This document shows positions 35,039 to 43,966 of a DNA stretch of 64,000 nt, piece after piece. Under the pieces are notes generated by a model. That model did not search any database and was not told where the DNA came from. It saw only the letters and a program-made list of their open reading frames with translations. How positions within the stretch are numbered: the first letter of the stretch is position 1; each line of letters opens with the position of its first letter. Position numbers and translations under genes: made by a program. The DNA is taken from NCBI GenBank assembly GCA_019244045.1, contig JAFATF010000431.1, positions 1 through 64,000 of the forward strand, written 5' to 3'. Source of the DNA: Acidobacteriota bacterium. Lineage in GTDB: Bacteria; Acidobacteriota; Terriglobia; Terriglobales; Acidobacteriaceae.

Positions 35039-36415
35039 TCAACGGCGCTTCCACCACACCGAAATACCGGCCACAATGACGAACAGCGGCAGGAGGAATT
35101 GGCTGGTGTTTCGCACCCAGCTCATTTGCGCACGCGTCATGGTGATACGACGGTCTTCTCGATCCTTAGGACGAATGGAAATCAGGTCTTCATCCGAGGA
35201 TAGCCAGTTCATGGCGTTCAGGGCCAGATCTCGATTGCCATTGAAATTGATGAACGAGTTGGCTGCCCAGGATGAACTACCTACGACCACAAACCTGCCC
35301 TGGGAGCTTTCCTTGCCGGTTTTGTAGGTTCCGGCGGCCGCCATGGTCACCGGACCTTTCTTGTTCTTCGGGTCATTGACCTTCACCTGCGCAGAACTCA
35401 GGTTGCTGGTTGCCAGGCTCGAGTCGGAGGAATCAAACAGCTTTTCGACCGTGGTCTTATCGGTGCTCTTGATCGCGAGCGAGCGCGTGATGGGGAAGCC
35501 GGTCGTCGTGCCTTTCATCTCATTGACGATGGGCTGCGTCCCGTACTGGCTGACCAGCGCCACCTGCGGTCCTACTCCCACCAGCTGACCGATGGGATTG
35601 AGGTCGAGAATGAGGTTCTTCTCCGCCGTAACCCCCCAGGCTTCGAGCAGATTGCTCAGGGCATCATTGTCGGCGATCTCTTCGCGACCAAGCTTAAGAG
35701 GCGGATCAAGCATGAAGAAGGCACGGCCGCCATTTTCGACGTATTTCTTGATGGCCTCGACCTCCGGCTGAACGTAATCACCCTTCGGACCGCCCACCAC
35801 CAGAACCGTGCAATCTTCGGGAATCTCGGCTTTCTGGAGCAAATTGATCGACTTTGCCTGGTACTCATCCTTCGATAGCAACTCTTTCAACCGGGAGTAG
35901 CCGTTGCGGTCCGAATCGTCGATCTGGTGTTCGCCGCTGCCGGTGACAAAGCAGATGGTGCGCTTAGTATTCTTGAGATCACGGATGAAGGCGCCGGTTA
36001 TGCCTTCCTCGCTCATGCTCTTGGCCTCTTCCTTGCGATCTCCGATCTCGACCACGGCGGTGCCATAGTTCTTAATACCGGCCTGGCGGGCAGCCTGCGG
36101 ATTCTTGTCCGGGTCGATGTAGTTCACGTGGATGCGACGAGAGAGGCTGGCGTATTGGTCCAGAGTGTCCTTTCCCTGCTGGAAGTGCGTGGATTGATCG
36201 TAGTAAGTGATGGTGGCGTCCTGCTTCAGGCCCTTGACGATCTTGGCCGTCTGTTCCGACAGGCTGTAGCGCTTATTGGAGGTCGCGTCATAGGATTTGC
36301 TGTAGCGGTCTCCGAGCACGTTGACCACGGTCACAATGGCAAGCACCACCAAGATATAGATAGCCGCGTAAGCCGCGTACCGTGTTTGTCTGGCTTTCAG
36401 CAACTGCGTATTCAC
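35039..36415 (-). CDS. GldG-like ABC-exporter-associated protein
   Basis: A 458-residue protein with an N-terminal membrane segment (about residues 15-35, YAAYAAIYILVVLAIVTVVN), a large soluble domain and a C-terminal membrane segment (NTSQFLLPLFVIVAGISVWW) ending in KRR. The body has the GldG/ABC_transp_aux pattern: KRYSLSEQTAKIVKGLKQDA, then DPDKNPQAARQAGI, the FVTGSGEHQIDDSDRNGYS block and GGRAFFMLDPPLKLG. In Bacteroidetes GldG is part of the gliding-associated GldAFG exporter, but related proteins are widespread in non-gliders. The start is a GTG directly after the TAA of the permease gene (TAAGTG), so translation is coupled. The next gene is DUF4340. Confidence 0.87.
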   Translation of the reverse strand: MNTQLLKARQTRYAAYAAIYILVVLAIVTVVNVLGDRYSKSYDATSNKRYSLSEQTAKIVKGLKQDATITYYDQSTHFQQGKDTLDQYASLSRRIHVNYIDPDKNPQAARQAGIKNYGTAVVEIGDRKEEAKSMSEEGITGAFIRDLKNTKRTICFVTGSGEHQIDDSDRNGYSRLKELLSKDEYQAKSINLLQKAEIPEDCTVLVVGGPKGDYVQPEVEAIKKYVENGGRAFFMLDPPLKLGREEIADNDALSNLLEAWGVTAEKNLILDLNPIGQLVGVGPQVALVSQYGTQPIVNEMKGTTTGFPITRSLAIKSTDKTTVEKLFDSSDSSLATSNLSSAQVKVNDPKNKKGPVTMAAAGTYKTGKESSQGRFVVVGSSSWAANSFINFNGNRDLALNAMNWLSSDEDLISIRPKDREDRRITMTRAQMSWVRNTSQFLLPLFVIVAGISVWWKRR

Positions 36416-37183
36416 TTACGACCTCCAGCGCAGAGATTCCATGGAGCGAGCGGTAAGGAAAAGACCGAGGAAAATCAGCGTCACATAAAAGAGTGCATCC
36501 TTGATGGCGAGTACGCCCTTGCCGAACGACTCGTAGTGGGTAATCACCGACATATAGGAGAGCACGCGCGCCCACGCCGCCGTCTCATACCCGCTCACCC
36601 ATTCGAGCACCCACAAGAGCAGACAGATGCCGAACGTGACTGCTCCGGCGATGATCTGGTTCCTGGTCAGAGTCGACACGAAGGTGCCGATGGCCAGCAA
36701 AGCGCCGGCTTGCAGGAGCAAGCCCAGGTATCCGATGGCCAGCGGTTTCCAGTCGGGGTTGCCGTAGCGAAAGAGAAAGGAAAAGTTTGCGGCCGAAAAC
36801 AGCAACATGGTCGCGTACAGGGTGACGGCGGCCAGCCACTTTCCCACAATCACTTCACTGTCCCGCACCGGCGAGGTGGCCAGCAACTCGATCGTTCCAT
36901 TGCGCTTTTCTTCGGCGAACACGCGCATGGTGATCATGGGAATGAAGAACAGCCCGACCACGCTGATGTTCGACAGCAGGGGACGGATCACCTGCTCGTT
37001 GACGTTCATGGGGAACATCTGACCGCGCATCTGCGATTCCATGCCGTAGTAAACAAACATGCCAACCGCGTTCCAGAAGAAAAACCCGAAGATCAGTGCG
37101 AACATCAAGAGCAGGATGTAAGCAATGGGCGAAACGAAATAGCTGTTCAGCTCTTTCCGGTAAATGGTCCAGATATTTCTCAT
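36416..37183 (-). CDS. ABC-2 type permease, GldF-like
   Basis: A 255-residue membrane protein with six predicted helices, starting with IYRKELNSYFVSPIAYILLL, which matches the ABC-2 permease opening. The other helices include LFFIPMITMRVFAEEKR, LAAVTLYATMLLFSAANFSF, IGYLGLLLQAGALLAIGTF, GAVTFGICLLLWVLEW and DALFYVTLIFLGLFLTA. The EEKRNGTIELLATSPV segment is the conserved cytoplasmic coupling region. Its ATG overlaps the ATPase stop by four bases (ATGA), and the GldG-like start follows its stop directly, so ATPase, permease and GldG form one coupled unit. Substrate is unknown. Confidence 0.9.
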   Translation of the reverse strand: MRNIWTIYRKELNSYFVSPIAYILLLMFALIFGFFFWNAVGMFVYYGMESQMRGQMFPMNVNEQVIRPLLSNISVVGLFFIPMITMRVFAEEKRNGTIELLATSPVRDSEVIVGKWLAAVTLYATMLLFSAANFSFLFRYGNPDWKPLAIGYLGLLLQAGALLAIGTFVSTLTRNQIIAGAVTFGICLLLWVLEWVSGYETAAWARVLSYMSVITHYESFGKGVLAIKDALFYVTLIFLGLFLTARSMESLRWRS

Positions 37184-38169
37184 GACTGCCCTCCCTTGGC
37201 GGCGAGTTTCTCCACCGAGGCTTCCGCCTTGGTCAGTTGCAGGAAGACTTCCTCAAGGCTGACAGCGGCCGGACGAAGTTCGTTTAAATCCCAGCCTGAT
37301 TCCACGATCGCGCGGGCGATGTCGGCGCGCGTAGAACCGTCTTTCGCGGCGGTTTCCACCTCGAACGTGTGGCGGTTGTCGCGGCTCTGCTTGGCGACGA
37401 CACGGGCGGTCGAAGGGATCTGTTGCAGGCGCTTCTCGACCGCAGCCGGGTCAAGCACGCCGTTGCGGCTACCCACTTCTACCAACACGGATTCGGCGCC
37501 GCGTGCCCGATTCTGCAAGTTGTGTACTGAATCGGTGGCCACCAATTTGCCCCGATTGATAATGATCACCTGCTGGCAGGTCTGCTCGACTTCAGGAAGA
37601 ATATGCGTGCTGAGAATAATGGTATGGTCGCCGGCCAGGCTGCGGATCAGGTCGCGCGTTTCGTTGATCTGCTTAGGATCCAGCCCGGCGGTGGGCTCGT
37701 CGAGAATCAACACGTCAGGATTGTGAAGAATTGCCTGCGCCAGACCGACCCGTTGCCGATAGCCCTTGGAAAGCTTGCCAAGAAGCTTGTTGCGAACGTC
37801 CCCAATGGCGCACCGCTCGAGAACGTAATCGATTCTGGCAAAGAGTTCTGCGCCGCGCAGTCCCTTCAGACGGCCGACAAATTTCAGATATTCCGACGTT
37901 CCCATCTCCTGATAGAGGGGAGGCATTTCGGGCAAGTAGCCGATGCGTTTCTTGACCTCAAGCGGCTGTTCCAGCACGTCAAAGCCAGCTATGCTGGCGT
38001 TGCCCGAGGTGGGGGGCAGAAAACAGGTCAACATGCGCATGGTGGTGGTTTTGCCCGCGCCGTTAGGGCCGAGAAAGCCAACGATCTGTCCCTTTTCCAC
38101 GGAAAAGGAGATCTGGTCGACGGCGGTGGTCCGGGCATATCTTTTGGTGAGATCTTTGACTGTGATCAT
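37180..38169 (-). CDS. ABC transporter ATP-binding protein, GldA-like
   Basis: A 329-residue ATPase. Walker A is GPNGAGKTT (34-42), the signature LSKGYRQ (133-139), Walker B VLILDEP (153-159) and the switch His189 in STHILPEVE, all intact. The C-terminal 100 residues form the accessory domain common in exporter ATPases (SVLVEVGSRNGVLD onward). It powers the ABC-2 permease encoded next. The ATG at 38169 is favoured; a TTG seven codons upstream is the only alternative. It is the first gene of the operon behind the promoter at 38250-38279, with a leader of about 74 bases. Confidence 0.92.
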   Translation of the reverse strand: MITVKDLTKRYARTTAVDQISFSVEKGQIVGFLGPNGAGKTTTMRMLTCFLPPTSGNASIAGFDVLEQPLEVKKRIGYLPEMPPLYQEMGTSEYLKFVGRLKGLRGAELFARIDYVLERCAIGDVRNKLLGKLSKGYRQRVGLAQAILHNPDVLILDEPTAGLDPKQINETRDLIRSLAGDHTIILSTHILPEVEQTCQQVIIINRGKLVATDSVHNLQNRARGAESVLVEVGSRNGVLDPAAVEKRLQQIPSTARVVAKQSRDNRHTFEVETAAKDGSTRADIARAIVESGWDLNELRPAAVSLEEVFLQLTKAEASVEKLAAKGGQS

Positions 38170-38234
38170 AGCTGTTGCCGCAGGAAGCAAGGGACAAACC
38201 CTTACACATATCGTGACCCGACTGTATGGGACTG

Positions 38235-38279
38235 CACTGCAGTGTGACTATCTTAAAAAGCCAACAGCGTTGCTGTCAA
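38235..38279 (-). promoter_or_regulatory. Promoter and overlapping palindrome for the Gld-like ABC operon
   Basis: Reading leftward, TTGACA (38274-38279) is separated by 18 bases from TAAGAT (38250-38255): a perfect -35 and a four-of-six -10. The predicted start near 38243 falls inside CACTGCAGTG (38235-38244), a perfect 10-base palindrome, where a repressor would block initiation. Confidence 0.6.
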
Positions 38280-38308
38280 ACACGAGCAGCAAAGAATGCC
38301 TCCATCCC

Positions 38309-39814
38309 TCAGGATGAGTTGCCGCCAGCGCCCTCGGTAGTGAGCCGATTAAGAGCAAAGGCCATGCCCATGATCAACCAAAACACGATCATGGCTTCGG
38401 CATCCCCGAAGTTATACTGCACGAACCCGGTCAATACAAAGGCAACCAGGCAGCCTAAGGCGCCGAGCAGGAGGCCACTGGCGAACCAGTCATTATGGCT
38501 ACTAGTGCGGTACTCGTGTAAGAGGAAGGCGAAATCGCCAGCTAGCAACCAGATCCATACCGCCAACGCCGGCAGACCGCATTCTACCGCGAGCTGTATG
38601 GGGGTCGAATGAAAGTGGCTGTGCAGGGGGAAGCGGCGATAGGCTTCTAAATTCCACCTCTGCCAATCGCCAGCTACGCTGTCTAAACCTACGCCGAATA
38701 AGGGGTGGGCGCGTACCATCTTAAGGCTGTCGCGCCACATCAAGAGGCGGTATTCGTTTCCGGGATCCGACTCAGGTCCGGCGCGGTGGTGCTGAACCCA
38801 GGCAATGGCAGCGAGCGAAAGCAGCAAAAAAGCGATGATGCTCGCCTTTCGCCTGCGCCCCTTGGTGGGCATGGCAATCAGGAGCAAGGTGCCAACCGCC
38901 AAGCTGACGAGCGAAATTCTGGTCAAGGTCAGGGTCAGGGTAGCGGCCGTTGCCGCAAATGCCAGAACCAGACTGATACGACGCTTGCCATCGAGAGCTG
39001 GGGAAACGGCAAATCCCCCCATCAGTAAGGCGGCGAAAACCAGAAATTCCGAGAACGGAAAATAATGCCGGAAAAAGCCCTGGGCACGCGGCGGGTGGGC
39101 TCGCCTCAGGCTCAGGCCGGGACTTCGGAGGAGAACCTCCCACCTCTTGGCGTCAACCGCGATATGAAATGGTTGCAAGGCATTGGGAGTTTCGCGCCAG
39201 AGGAGTAGTTCTACGGGGGTGGAGGAAAACTGCTGTCCGCGTAAGGCGCGTGGGCTTCGAACCGTGGTCCCGCCGAGCTTCCGAATAATATCGCCGGGGG
39301 CCAACCCGACTGCTCCTAACGACACCAGGGCAGGGCCGCTCGCCGTCGCCTGCACCCCAATGCCAGCCGAGTATTGCCAGGCGGTATAGAGCACGGTCAG
39401 CAAGCAGGAGGCAATGAGGAGGGCGGCCAGAGTTTTGAGCTGTCGCAGGCTGTGAGTCGCCTGGCCGACGACAATCGCGAGGAATATGAGGGAGACGGTC
39501 CGCATGCGTCCCCAGCTCAGACGAGGGTCGAGTGAAAGGGCACTAGAAATTGCGGTGCAGATGAGGAACACGACCAGGGGCAAGGCTAGCGGCTGGCGCG
39601 TGAGCCGGCGTTTTCCAGTGGCTGTCAGAAGTACCCAAAGGACGGTAGCCGCACGGAAACTATTGACCGCGGCTTTGGTCGAGACCGGTGCCGTCAGTGC
39701 GACCATGGCCAGGCAGATGAAAATCGCGGTTTCCACCCACCCCAGGAATTTTGCAGCGGCCAAGCCCCCGCTCACTTGCGCCCGCTGCTCGACCAGATGT
39801 ACTGACCCAGCCAT
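38309..39814 (-). CDS. O-antigen ligase/polymerase (Wzy_C) with a PDZ-like insert
   Basis: A 501-residue polytopic membrane protein with about ten to twelve helices and the Wzy_C/O-antigen ligase signature region TLTRISLVSLAVGTLLL, followed by the loop LFGVGLDSVAGDWQRWN and HSHFHSTPIQLAVECGLPAL with conserved His and Glu. It should polymerise or ligate glycan repeat units onto a lipid or protein outside the membrane. Residues about 155-235, between helices five and six, read as a PDZ domain: GLAPGDIIRKLGGTTVRSP and VELLLWRETP. This is not part of the standard family. The start is an ATG without Shine-Dalgarno, with TAGGAT eight bases upstream. It diverges from the sugar transferase gene by 41 bases. 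Confidence 0.85.
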   Translation of the reverse strand: MAGSVHLVEQRAQVSGGLAAAKFLGWVETAIFICLAMVALTAPVSTKAAVNSFRAATVLWVLLTATGKRRLTRQPLALPLVVFLICTAISSALSLDPRLSWGRMRTVSLIFLAIVVGQATHSLRQLKTLAALLIASCLLTVLYTAWQYSAGIGVQATASGPALVSLGAVGLAPGDIIRKLGGTTVRSPRALRGQQFSSTPVELLLWRETPNALQPFHIAVDAKRWEVLLRSPGLSLRRAHPPRAQGFFRHYFPFSEFLVFAALLMGGFAVSPALDGKRRISLVLAFAATAATLTLTLTRISLVSLAVGTLLLIAMPTKGRRRKASIIAFLLLSLAAIAWVQHHRAGPESDPGNEYRLLMWRDSLKMVRAHPLFGVGLDSVAGDWQRWNLEAYRRFPLHSHFHSTPIQLAVECGLPALAVWIWLLAGDFAFLLHEYRTSSHNDWFASGLLLGALGCLVAFVLTGFVQYNFGDAEAMIVFWLIMGMAFALNRLTTEGAGGNSS

Positions 39815-39855
39815 GTTGTCGTATCCTAGAAGCTCGAGAACCTGAGACAGCCCAG

Positions 39856-41289
39856 ATGTTTTCTCGTCGCTCGCGACTGATTAGCGTAACTTGCGTTCTC
39901 AACGACCTGCTTGCGACTGCGGTGGCCTTTGTCGTCGCCTACGGCGTTCGCGAGGCCATCGGCCAGCGGAACTGGTACGGACTGCACCCCATTTATCCGC
40001 TGAAAGACTACCTGCCCATTTTTCTGGCCGCCTCCTTGCTGGTCCCCTTCTTCGGATATTTGCTGGGGGCCTACAGCCAGGTGGAACTTCGGCGTCCGCG
40101 GGACATCGCCTCCGATGTCGTGAAGATGATGGCGCTCGGCCTGTTAGCCCTGTTTACGGGCATGTTTTTCTTCAAAGGTGAATATGTTAGTCGAAGTCTG
40201 CTGCTGATTTTTGTGTTTCTGCAATTTGTATTCTTGGGGGTGAGCCGATGGGCGCTGCTGGCAGGCGGAAGCTGGCTGAGAACGAGGCCGGAACACCAGC
40301 GGCATTTTATCATCGTCGGAACCGCGAGCGGCGCCGGCCAGTTGGCCTGCCTGCTCGAGGAGGGCGAAAACCAGGGCCTCGACCTTATGGCCTTCGCCTA
40401 CATGGGTGATGAGATGCCCAGTCTCCCGCCCGGCCTGCGGCGCGATTATTCGCTCATACCGGTTCAGCGGCTTCCGGAGCTTCTGCACCAGCACGTTGTC
40501 GATGAAGTTCTATTTGCCGTAGGCCGGGAAGAGCTGGCTGATCTGGAGCCCATCATGCAGCAATGCGAGCAGGAGGGCGTGCACATGCGAGTGCAGCTGG
40601 ATTTTCTGCCGCGCGGCTTTAATCACGTTTTTGTGGAGCATCTTGGGCATGTGCCACTGCTAACATTTGCCAGCACGCCGCAAAATGATTTTGCGCTGGC
40701 GTTCAAACGATGCCTCGACATCCTGGTGGCGGCTCTCTCTCTCATCGCGGTCTCACCGCTGCTACTCGTCTTCGCGCTCCTCATTAAGCTGACCTCCCCC
40801 GGGCCGGTGTTTTATCGGCAGACCCGCTGTGGCCTGGGCGGACGCCGGTTCACGTTGCTCAAATTTCGATCCATGGTGGCTAACGCCGACCAGCTTCTGC
40901 CCAACTTGGAAAATATGAACGAAGTGGACGGCCCGGTGTTCAAGATGCGCCGCGATCCCCGTTGTACCGTCGTCGGACGATGGATGCGAGTCTTCAGCCT
41001 GGATGAGCTGCCTCAATTGTGGAATGTGCTCCTCGGGCACATGTCGCTGGTGGGACCGCGGCCGCCGCTGCCCGACGAAGTCAATCGTTACGAATCCTGG
41101 CAGAGGCGCCGCCTGCGCATGCGACCCGGCATGACCTGCCTGTGGGCACTTGAAGGGCGTAGCCAGCTGCGCTTCGACAGTTGGGTGCGCCTCGACCTGC
41201 TCTACATCGATAACTGGTCGATGTGGCTGGACTTCAAGATCCTGGTGAAGACGATTCCCACGGTTCTTTCGGGCAAAGGCGCACATTAA
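39856..41289 (+). CDS. Polyprenyl-phosphate sugar-1-phosphate transferase (WbaP/CpsE-type)
   Basis: A 477-residue initiating glycosyltransferase. The N-terminal part has four to five membrane helices (VLNDLLATAVAFVVAYGVRE onward), followed by a Rossmann-like CoA_binding_3 region (HFIIVGTASGAGQLACLLEE). The C-terminal catalytic domain begins with KRCLDILVAALSLIAVSPLL and shows KLTSPGPVFYRQTRCG, LLKFRSMV, the DELPQLWNVL block and GPRPPLPDEV, all family hallmarks. It transfers a sugar 1-phosphate from a UDP-sugar to undecaprenyl phosphate to start surface polysaccharide assembly. The ATG at 39856 is favoured because upstream codons overlap the divergent ligase gene. It is followed eight bases later by a GT2 gene. 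Confidence 0.92.
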   Translation: MFSRRSRLISVTCVLNDLLATAVAFVVAYGVREAIGQRNWYGLHPIYPLKDYLPIFLAASLLVPFFGYLLGAYSQVELRRPRDIASDVVKMMALGLLALFTGMFFFKGEYVSRSLLLIFVFLQFVFLGVSRWALLAGGSWLRTRPEHQRHFIIVGTASGAGQLACLLEEGENQGLDLMAFAYMGDEMPSLPPGLRRDYSLIPVQRLPELLHQHVVDEVLFAVGREELADLEPIMQQCEQEGVHMRVQLDFLPRGFNHVFVEHLGHVPLLTFASTPQNDFALAFKRCLDILVAALSLIAVSPLLLVFALLIKLTSPGPVFYRQTRCGLGGRRFTLLKFRSMVANADQLLPNLENMNEVDGPVFKMRRDPRCTVVGRWMRVFSLDELPQLWNVLLGHMSLVGPRPPLPDEVNRYESWQRRRLRMRPGMTCLWALEGRSQLRFDSWVRLDLLYIDNWSMWLDFKILVKTIPTVLSGKGAH

Positions 41290-41297
41290 GCGGCACC

Positions 41298-42317
41298 ATG
41301 CGAGTGCCCACGGTTTCGGTCCTCATCACGACCTACAACTCAGCACGCTTCCTGAAGTCCTGCCTGGATTCGCTCAAAGCTCAAACCTATCGTCCCCTCG
41401 AACTCATTGTTGTGGACAATGCATCGACCGACAGCACTCGCCAAGTGCTCGAGAAATTAGCCGAAGGAGGCAAGCTGATTTTCAACGACGCAAACCTGGG
41501 GTTTGCTGCCGGGCAGAACCAGGCGGTTCGTGCTTCAGGCGGTGAATGGCTGCTTTCACTGAACCCAGACGTGGTACTTGACCCCGATTTCGTTTGGGAG
41601 ATGGTGGCCGCAGGCGAGCTCGACCCCGCCGTAGGCTCGGTTTCGGGGAAGCTGTTGCGCTGGTCCCCGGACAAAGAACCCCAGCTAACCGGGATCATCG
41701 ATTCGACCGGAATCTATTTCACACCCAGCCTGCGCCATCTCGATCGCGGAGCTGAACAGAGTGACCGCGGTCAGTATGACAGATTGGAGTACGTCTTCGG
41801 TGCCAGTGGGGCGGCGGCACTCTACCGCCGGGCTATGATCGAAGATGTCGCGGTCGAAGGAGAGTTTTTCGACCAGCAGTTTTTTGCTTACCGCGAGGAT
41901 GCCGATCTTGCCTGGCGTGCGCAATTGATGGCGTGGAAGTGTATCTATGCACCAAAAGCTGTTGCCTGGCATGTTCGTCGCGTTACCCCGGAACGGCGTA
42001 ACCACTTGCCGCTCGAAATCAACTGGCATTCGGTCAAGAACCGTTTTCTGATGCGGGCCAAGAATATTTCCTGGAGACTTTACGGAAGATTCTTCCTGCC
42101 AGTTACCTGGCGCGATGCGCAGGTGGTGGGCTACTGTCTGCTGGTGGATCGGAGACTACTGTCGGCGCTGGGCGCGGTCTGGAAGGCCCGGAAGGAACTT
42201 GGCAGGAAGCGGCAGCTGATTCAGGCCCGGCGGCGCGTCCCCGACAAAGAGTTGCTAGGCTGGTTCTCAGTTGAGCCCAAGAGCATGCTGGACGGACCCC
42301 TGCCAGCAAAAGAATAG
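41298..42317 (+). CDS. Family 2 glycosyltransferase, rhamnosyltransferase-like
   Basis: A 339-residue GT2 enzyme. The opening VSVLITTYNSARFLKSCLDS, the VVDNASTDSTR motif, NLGFAAGQNQAVRAS and the DxD-like LNPDVVLDPD match the rhamnosyltransferase/WbbL-type GT2 group. The acceptor-side ED is in FAYREDADLAWRAQ. No membrane helices are predicted except a weak one near residue 255. It probably adds a later sugar to the glycan started by the upstream sugar transferase; donor is unknown. It overlaps no neighbour, starts eight bases after the transferase stop without a strong Shine-Dalgarno, and converges on glmU. Confidence 0.88.
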   Translation: MRVPTVSVLITTYNSARFLKSCLDSLKAQTYRPLELIVVDNASTDSTRQVLEKLAEGGKLIFNDANLGFAAGQNQAVRASGGEWLLSLNPDVVLDPDFVWEMVAAGELDPAVGSVSGKLLRWSPDKEPQLTGIIDSTGIYFTPSLRHLDRGAEQSDRGQYDRLEYVFGASGAAALYRRAMIEDVAVEGEFFDQQFFAYREDADLAWRAQLMAWKCIYAPKAVAWHVRRVTPERRNHLPLEINWHSVKNRFLMRAKNISWRLYGRFFLPVTWRDAQVVGYCLLVDRRLLSALGAVWKARKELGRKRQLIQARRRVPDKELLGWFSVEPKSMLDGPLPAKE

Positions 42318-42371
42318 AAAAGAGAGAGGTGGAAGAGCGCAGAGAATGGCGGTGCCATGAAGGTGTGTGAA

Positions 42372-43829
42372 CTATGATTTCTTGGTCTCTCGTGCTTGCG
42401 CCAACCTGTCCCGCCTCTCGCGAGCCCAACCTTCTTTGATGGTCTGGCGGGCTCGGCCAAGAGCCAGAGAGTGGGAGGGAACATCATCGGTAATGCAGGA
42501 GGCGGCGGCAATGTAGGCTCCCTGCCCCACTTTGATGGGGGCAACCAAAGTGGCGTCACTGCCCACAAATACGCCATCCTCGATCACCGTCGTGTATTTA
42601 TTGACCCCGTCGTAGTTGCAGGTAATCGTGCCCGCGCCAATATTCACGCCCGAGCCGATCTCAGCGTCACCCAAATACGTGAGGTGATTGGCTTTTGAAT
42701 TCTTGCCCAGCCTGGCCTTCTTCATTTCGACGAAATTGCCCACATGGGCGCCTTCGCCGACGTCGCTGCCGGGCCGCAGGTGAGAATAGGGGCCGATCAC
42801 AGCGCCGCGGCCGATGCGAACCTGCTCTCCCAGTGTGCCCGGGCGGACGGTCACCTGATCCCCCAGTTGGCAGTCCTTCATGACGCTAAACGAGCGGATG
42901 CGACAGTCGGCGCCAATCCGGGTCGTCCCAAGCAGCTGGACGAATGGCTCGATGATCGTATCGGCCCCGATTTCAACCTCGCAGTCGATGACACAGGTTT
43001 CGGGATAATAAACAGTGACGCCGGCGGCCATGAGCTGCTGGCATTTCGTCGCGCGCATCTGTCGATCGAGCAATACCAGCTCGGCACGCGTGTTGCTGCC
43101 CATGACTTCGCAGGGCTGGGGGGTTTGGAGGGCGAGCACGCGGAGCTTGGCTTTCTTCAGAATTGCCGCCATGTCGGTCAGATATAGCTCGCCGTGCGGG
43201 TTGTCGGCGGCCAACTGGTCGATATGCTCGAACAGCGGCTCGGTGTCGAAGGCGTAAAAACCAGAGTTGATTTCGTGGATTGTTTGCTGGCTCTTTTTCA
43301 GGGATTTTTGCTCAACGATGGCCTCAACTCGATCGCTGCCCGGTGCCTGGCGGATGACGCGGCCATATCCCGTCGGATCATCCAAAAGCGCCGTGAGGAT
43401 GGTCATGGCGGCTCGCTCGACCAGGTGATAATCGCGAATACGCTCGATGGTTGACGATGAGATCAAGGGCGCATCGCCCGAAAGTACCAGTACGTGATCG
43501 TAGTTGGTGAGCGCGTCGCGCGCGCTCATGATGGCATGTCCGGTGCCACGCTGCTCCTTTTGCACCACAAACTCGACCCCCGTAGCGGCCACCGCTTGGC
43601 GGACCAGGTGAGCTTCATGGCCGATGATGGCGTAGATGTCCCGCGCGGGCACAACCCTGCGGGCAGCCGAGATGACATGAGCCAGCAGGGGCTTGCCGCC
43701 GACTTCGTGCAGAACTTTGGGGTGCTTGGATTTTAGGCGGGTGCCCTTGCCGGCGGCCAAAATGGCAATGGCAAATTTCGACCCTTTGCCCGATGCCGCC
43801 GCCCGTATCTTCCTATTGGATTTGAGCAT
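42372..43829 (-). CDS. glmU: Bifunctional GlmU: GlcNAc-1-phosphate uridyltransferase and glucosamine-1-phosphate acetyltransferase
   Basis: A 485-residue GlmU, slightly longer than the usual 450-460. The N-terminal uridyltransferase has LAAGKGTRLKSKHPKVL from residue 24, QRGTGHA and the GDAPLI segment. The C-terminal left-handed beta-helix is built of hexapeptide repeats (IGADTIIEPFVQLLG, IGRGAVIGPYSHLRPG) and carries NFVEMKKARLGKNSKANHLTYLGDAEIG near the acetyl-CoA site. It makes UDP-GlcNAc for peptidoglycan and surface glycans. An ATG start is used without Shine-Dalgarno; TATATT lies eight bases upstream, which looks leaderless. It is downstream of the yvcK-like gene (137-base gap), a regulator of this pathway in other bacteria. 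Confidence 0.95.
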   Translation of the reverse strand: MLKSNRKIRAAASGKGSKFAIAILAAGKGTRLKSKHPKVLHEVGGKPLLAHVISAARRVVPARDIYAIIGHEAHLVRQAVAATGVEFVVQKEQRGTGHAIMSARDALTNYDHVLVLSGDAPLISSSTIERIRDYHLVERAAMTILTALLDDPTGYGRVIRQAPGSDRVEAIVEQKSLKKSQQTIHEINSGFYAFDTEPLFEHIDQLAADNPHGELYLTDMAAILKKAKLRVLALQTPQPCEVMGSNTRAELVLLDRQMRATKCQQLMAAGVTVYYPETCVIDCEVEIGADTIIEPFVQLLGTTRIGADCRIRSFSVMKDCQLGDQVTVRPGTLGEQVRIGRGAVIGPYSHLRPGSDVGEGAHVGNFVEMKKARLGKNSKANHLTYLGDAEIGSGVNIGAGTITCNYDGVNKYTTVIEDGVFVGSDATLVAPIKVGQGAYIAAASCITDDVPSHSLALGRARQTIKEGWARERRDRLAQARETKKS

Positions 43830-43966
43830 CGCCAGTCAATATACCAGTCCGTTGGCCGCAGCCGGCTCCCGTGTGGGCGATTAGAAGCGAGTTTTTCCTA
43901 CGGTAATGACAACGTCCTTCACCGAGCAAGCCGGTCAAGGGTTCATGCTGAAGAGGTTGGCGGCAT

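Noticed and set aside
35927-37726. 599-codon plus-strand open frame antisense to the ABC genes
   Set aside because: It overlaps three strongly conserved genes on the other strand and has no domain; a shadow frame typical of GC-rich coding DNA.
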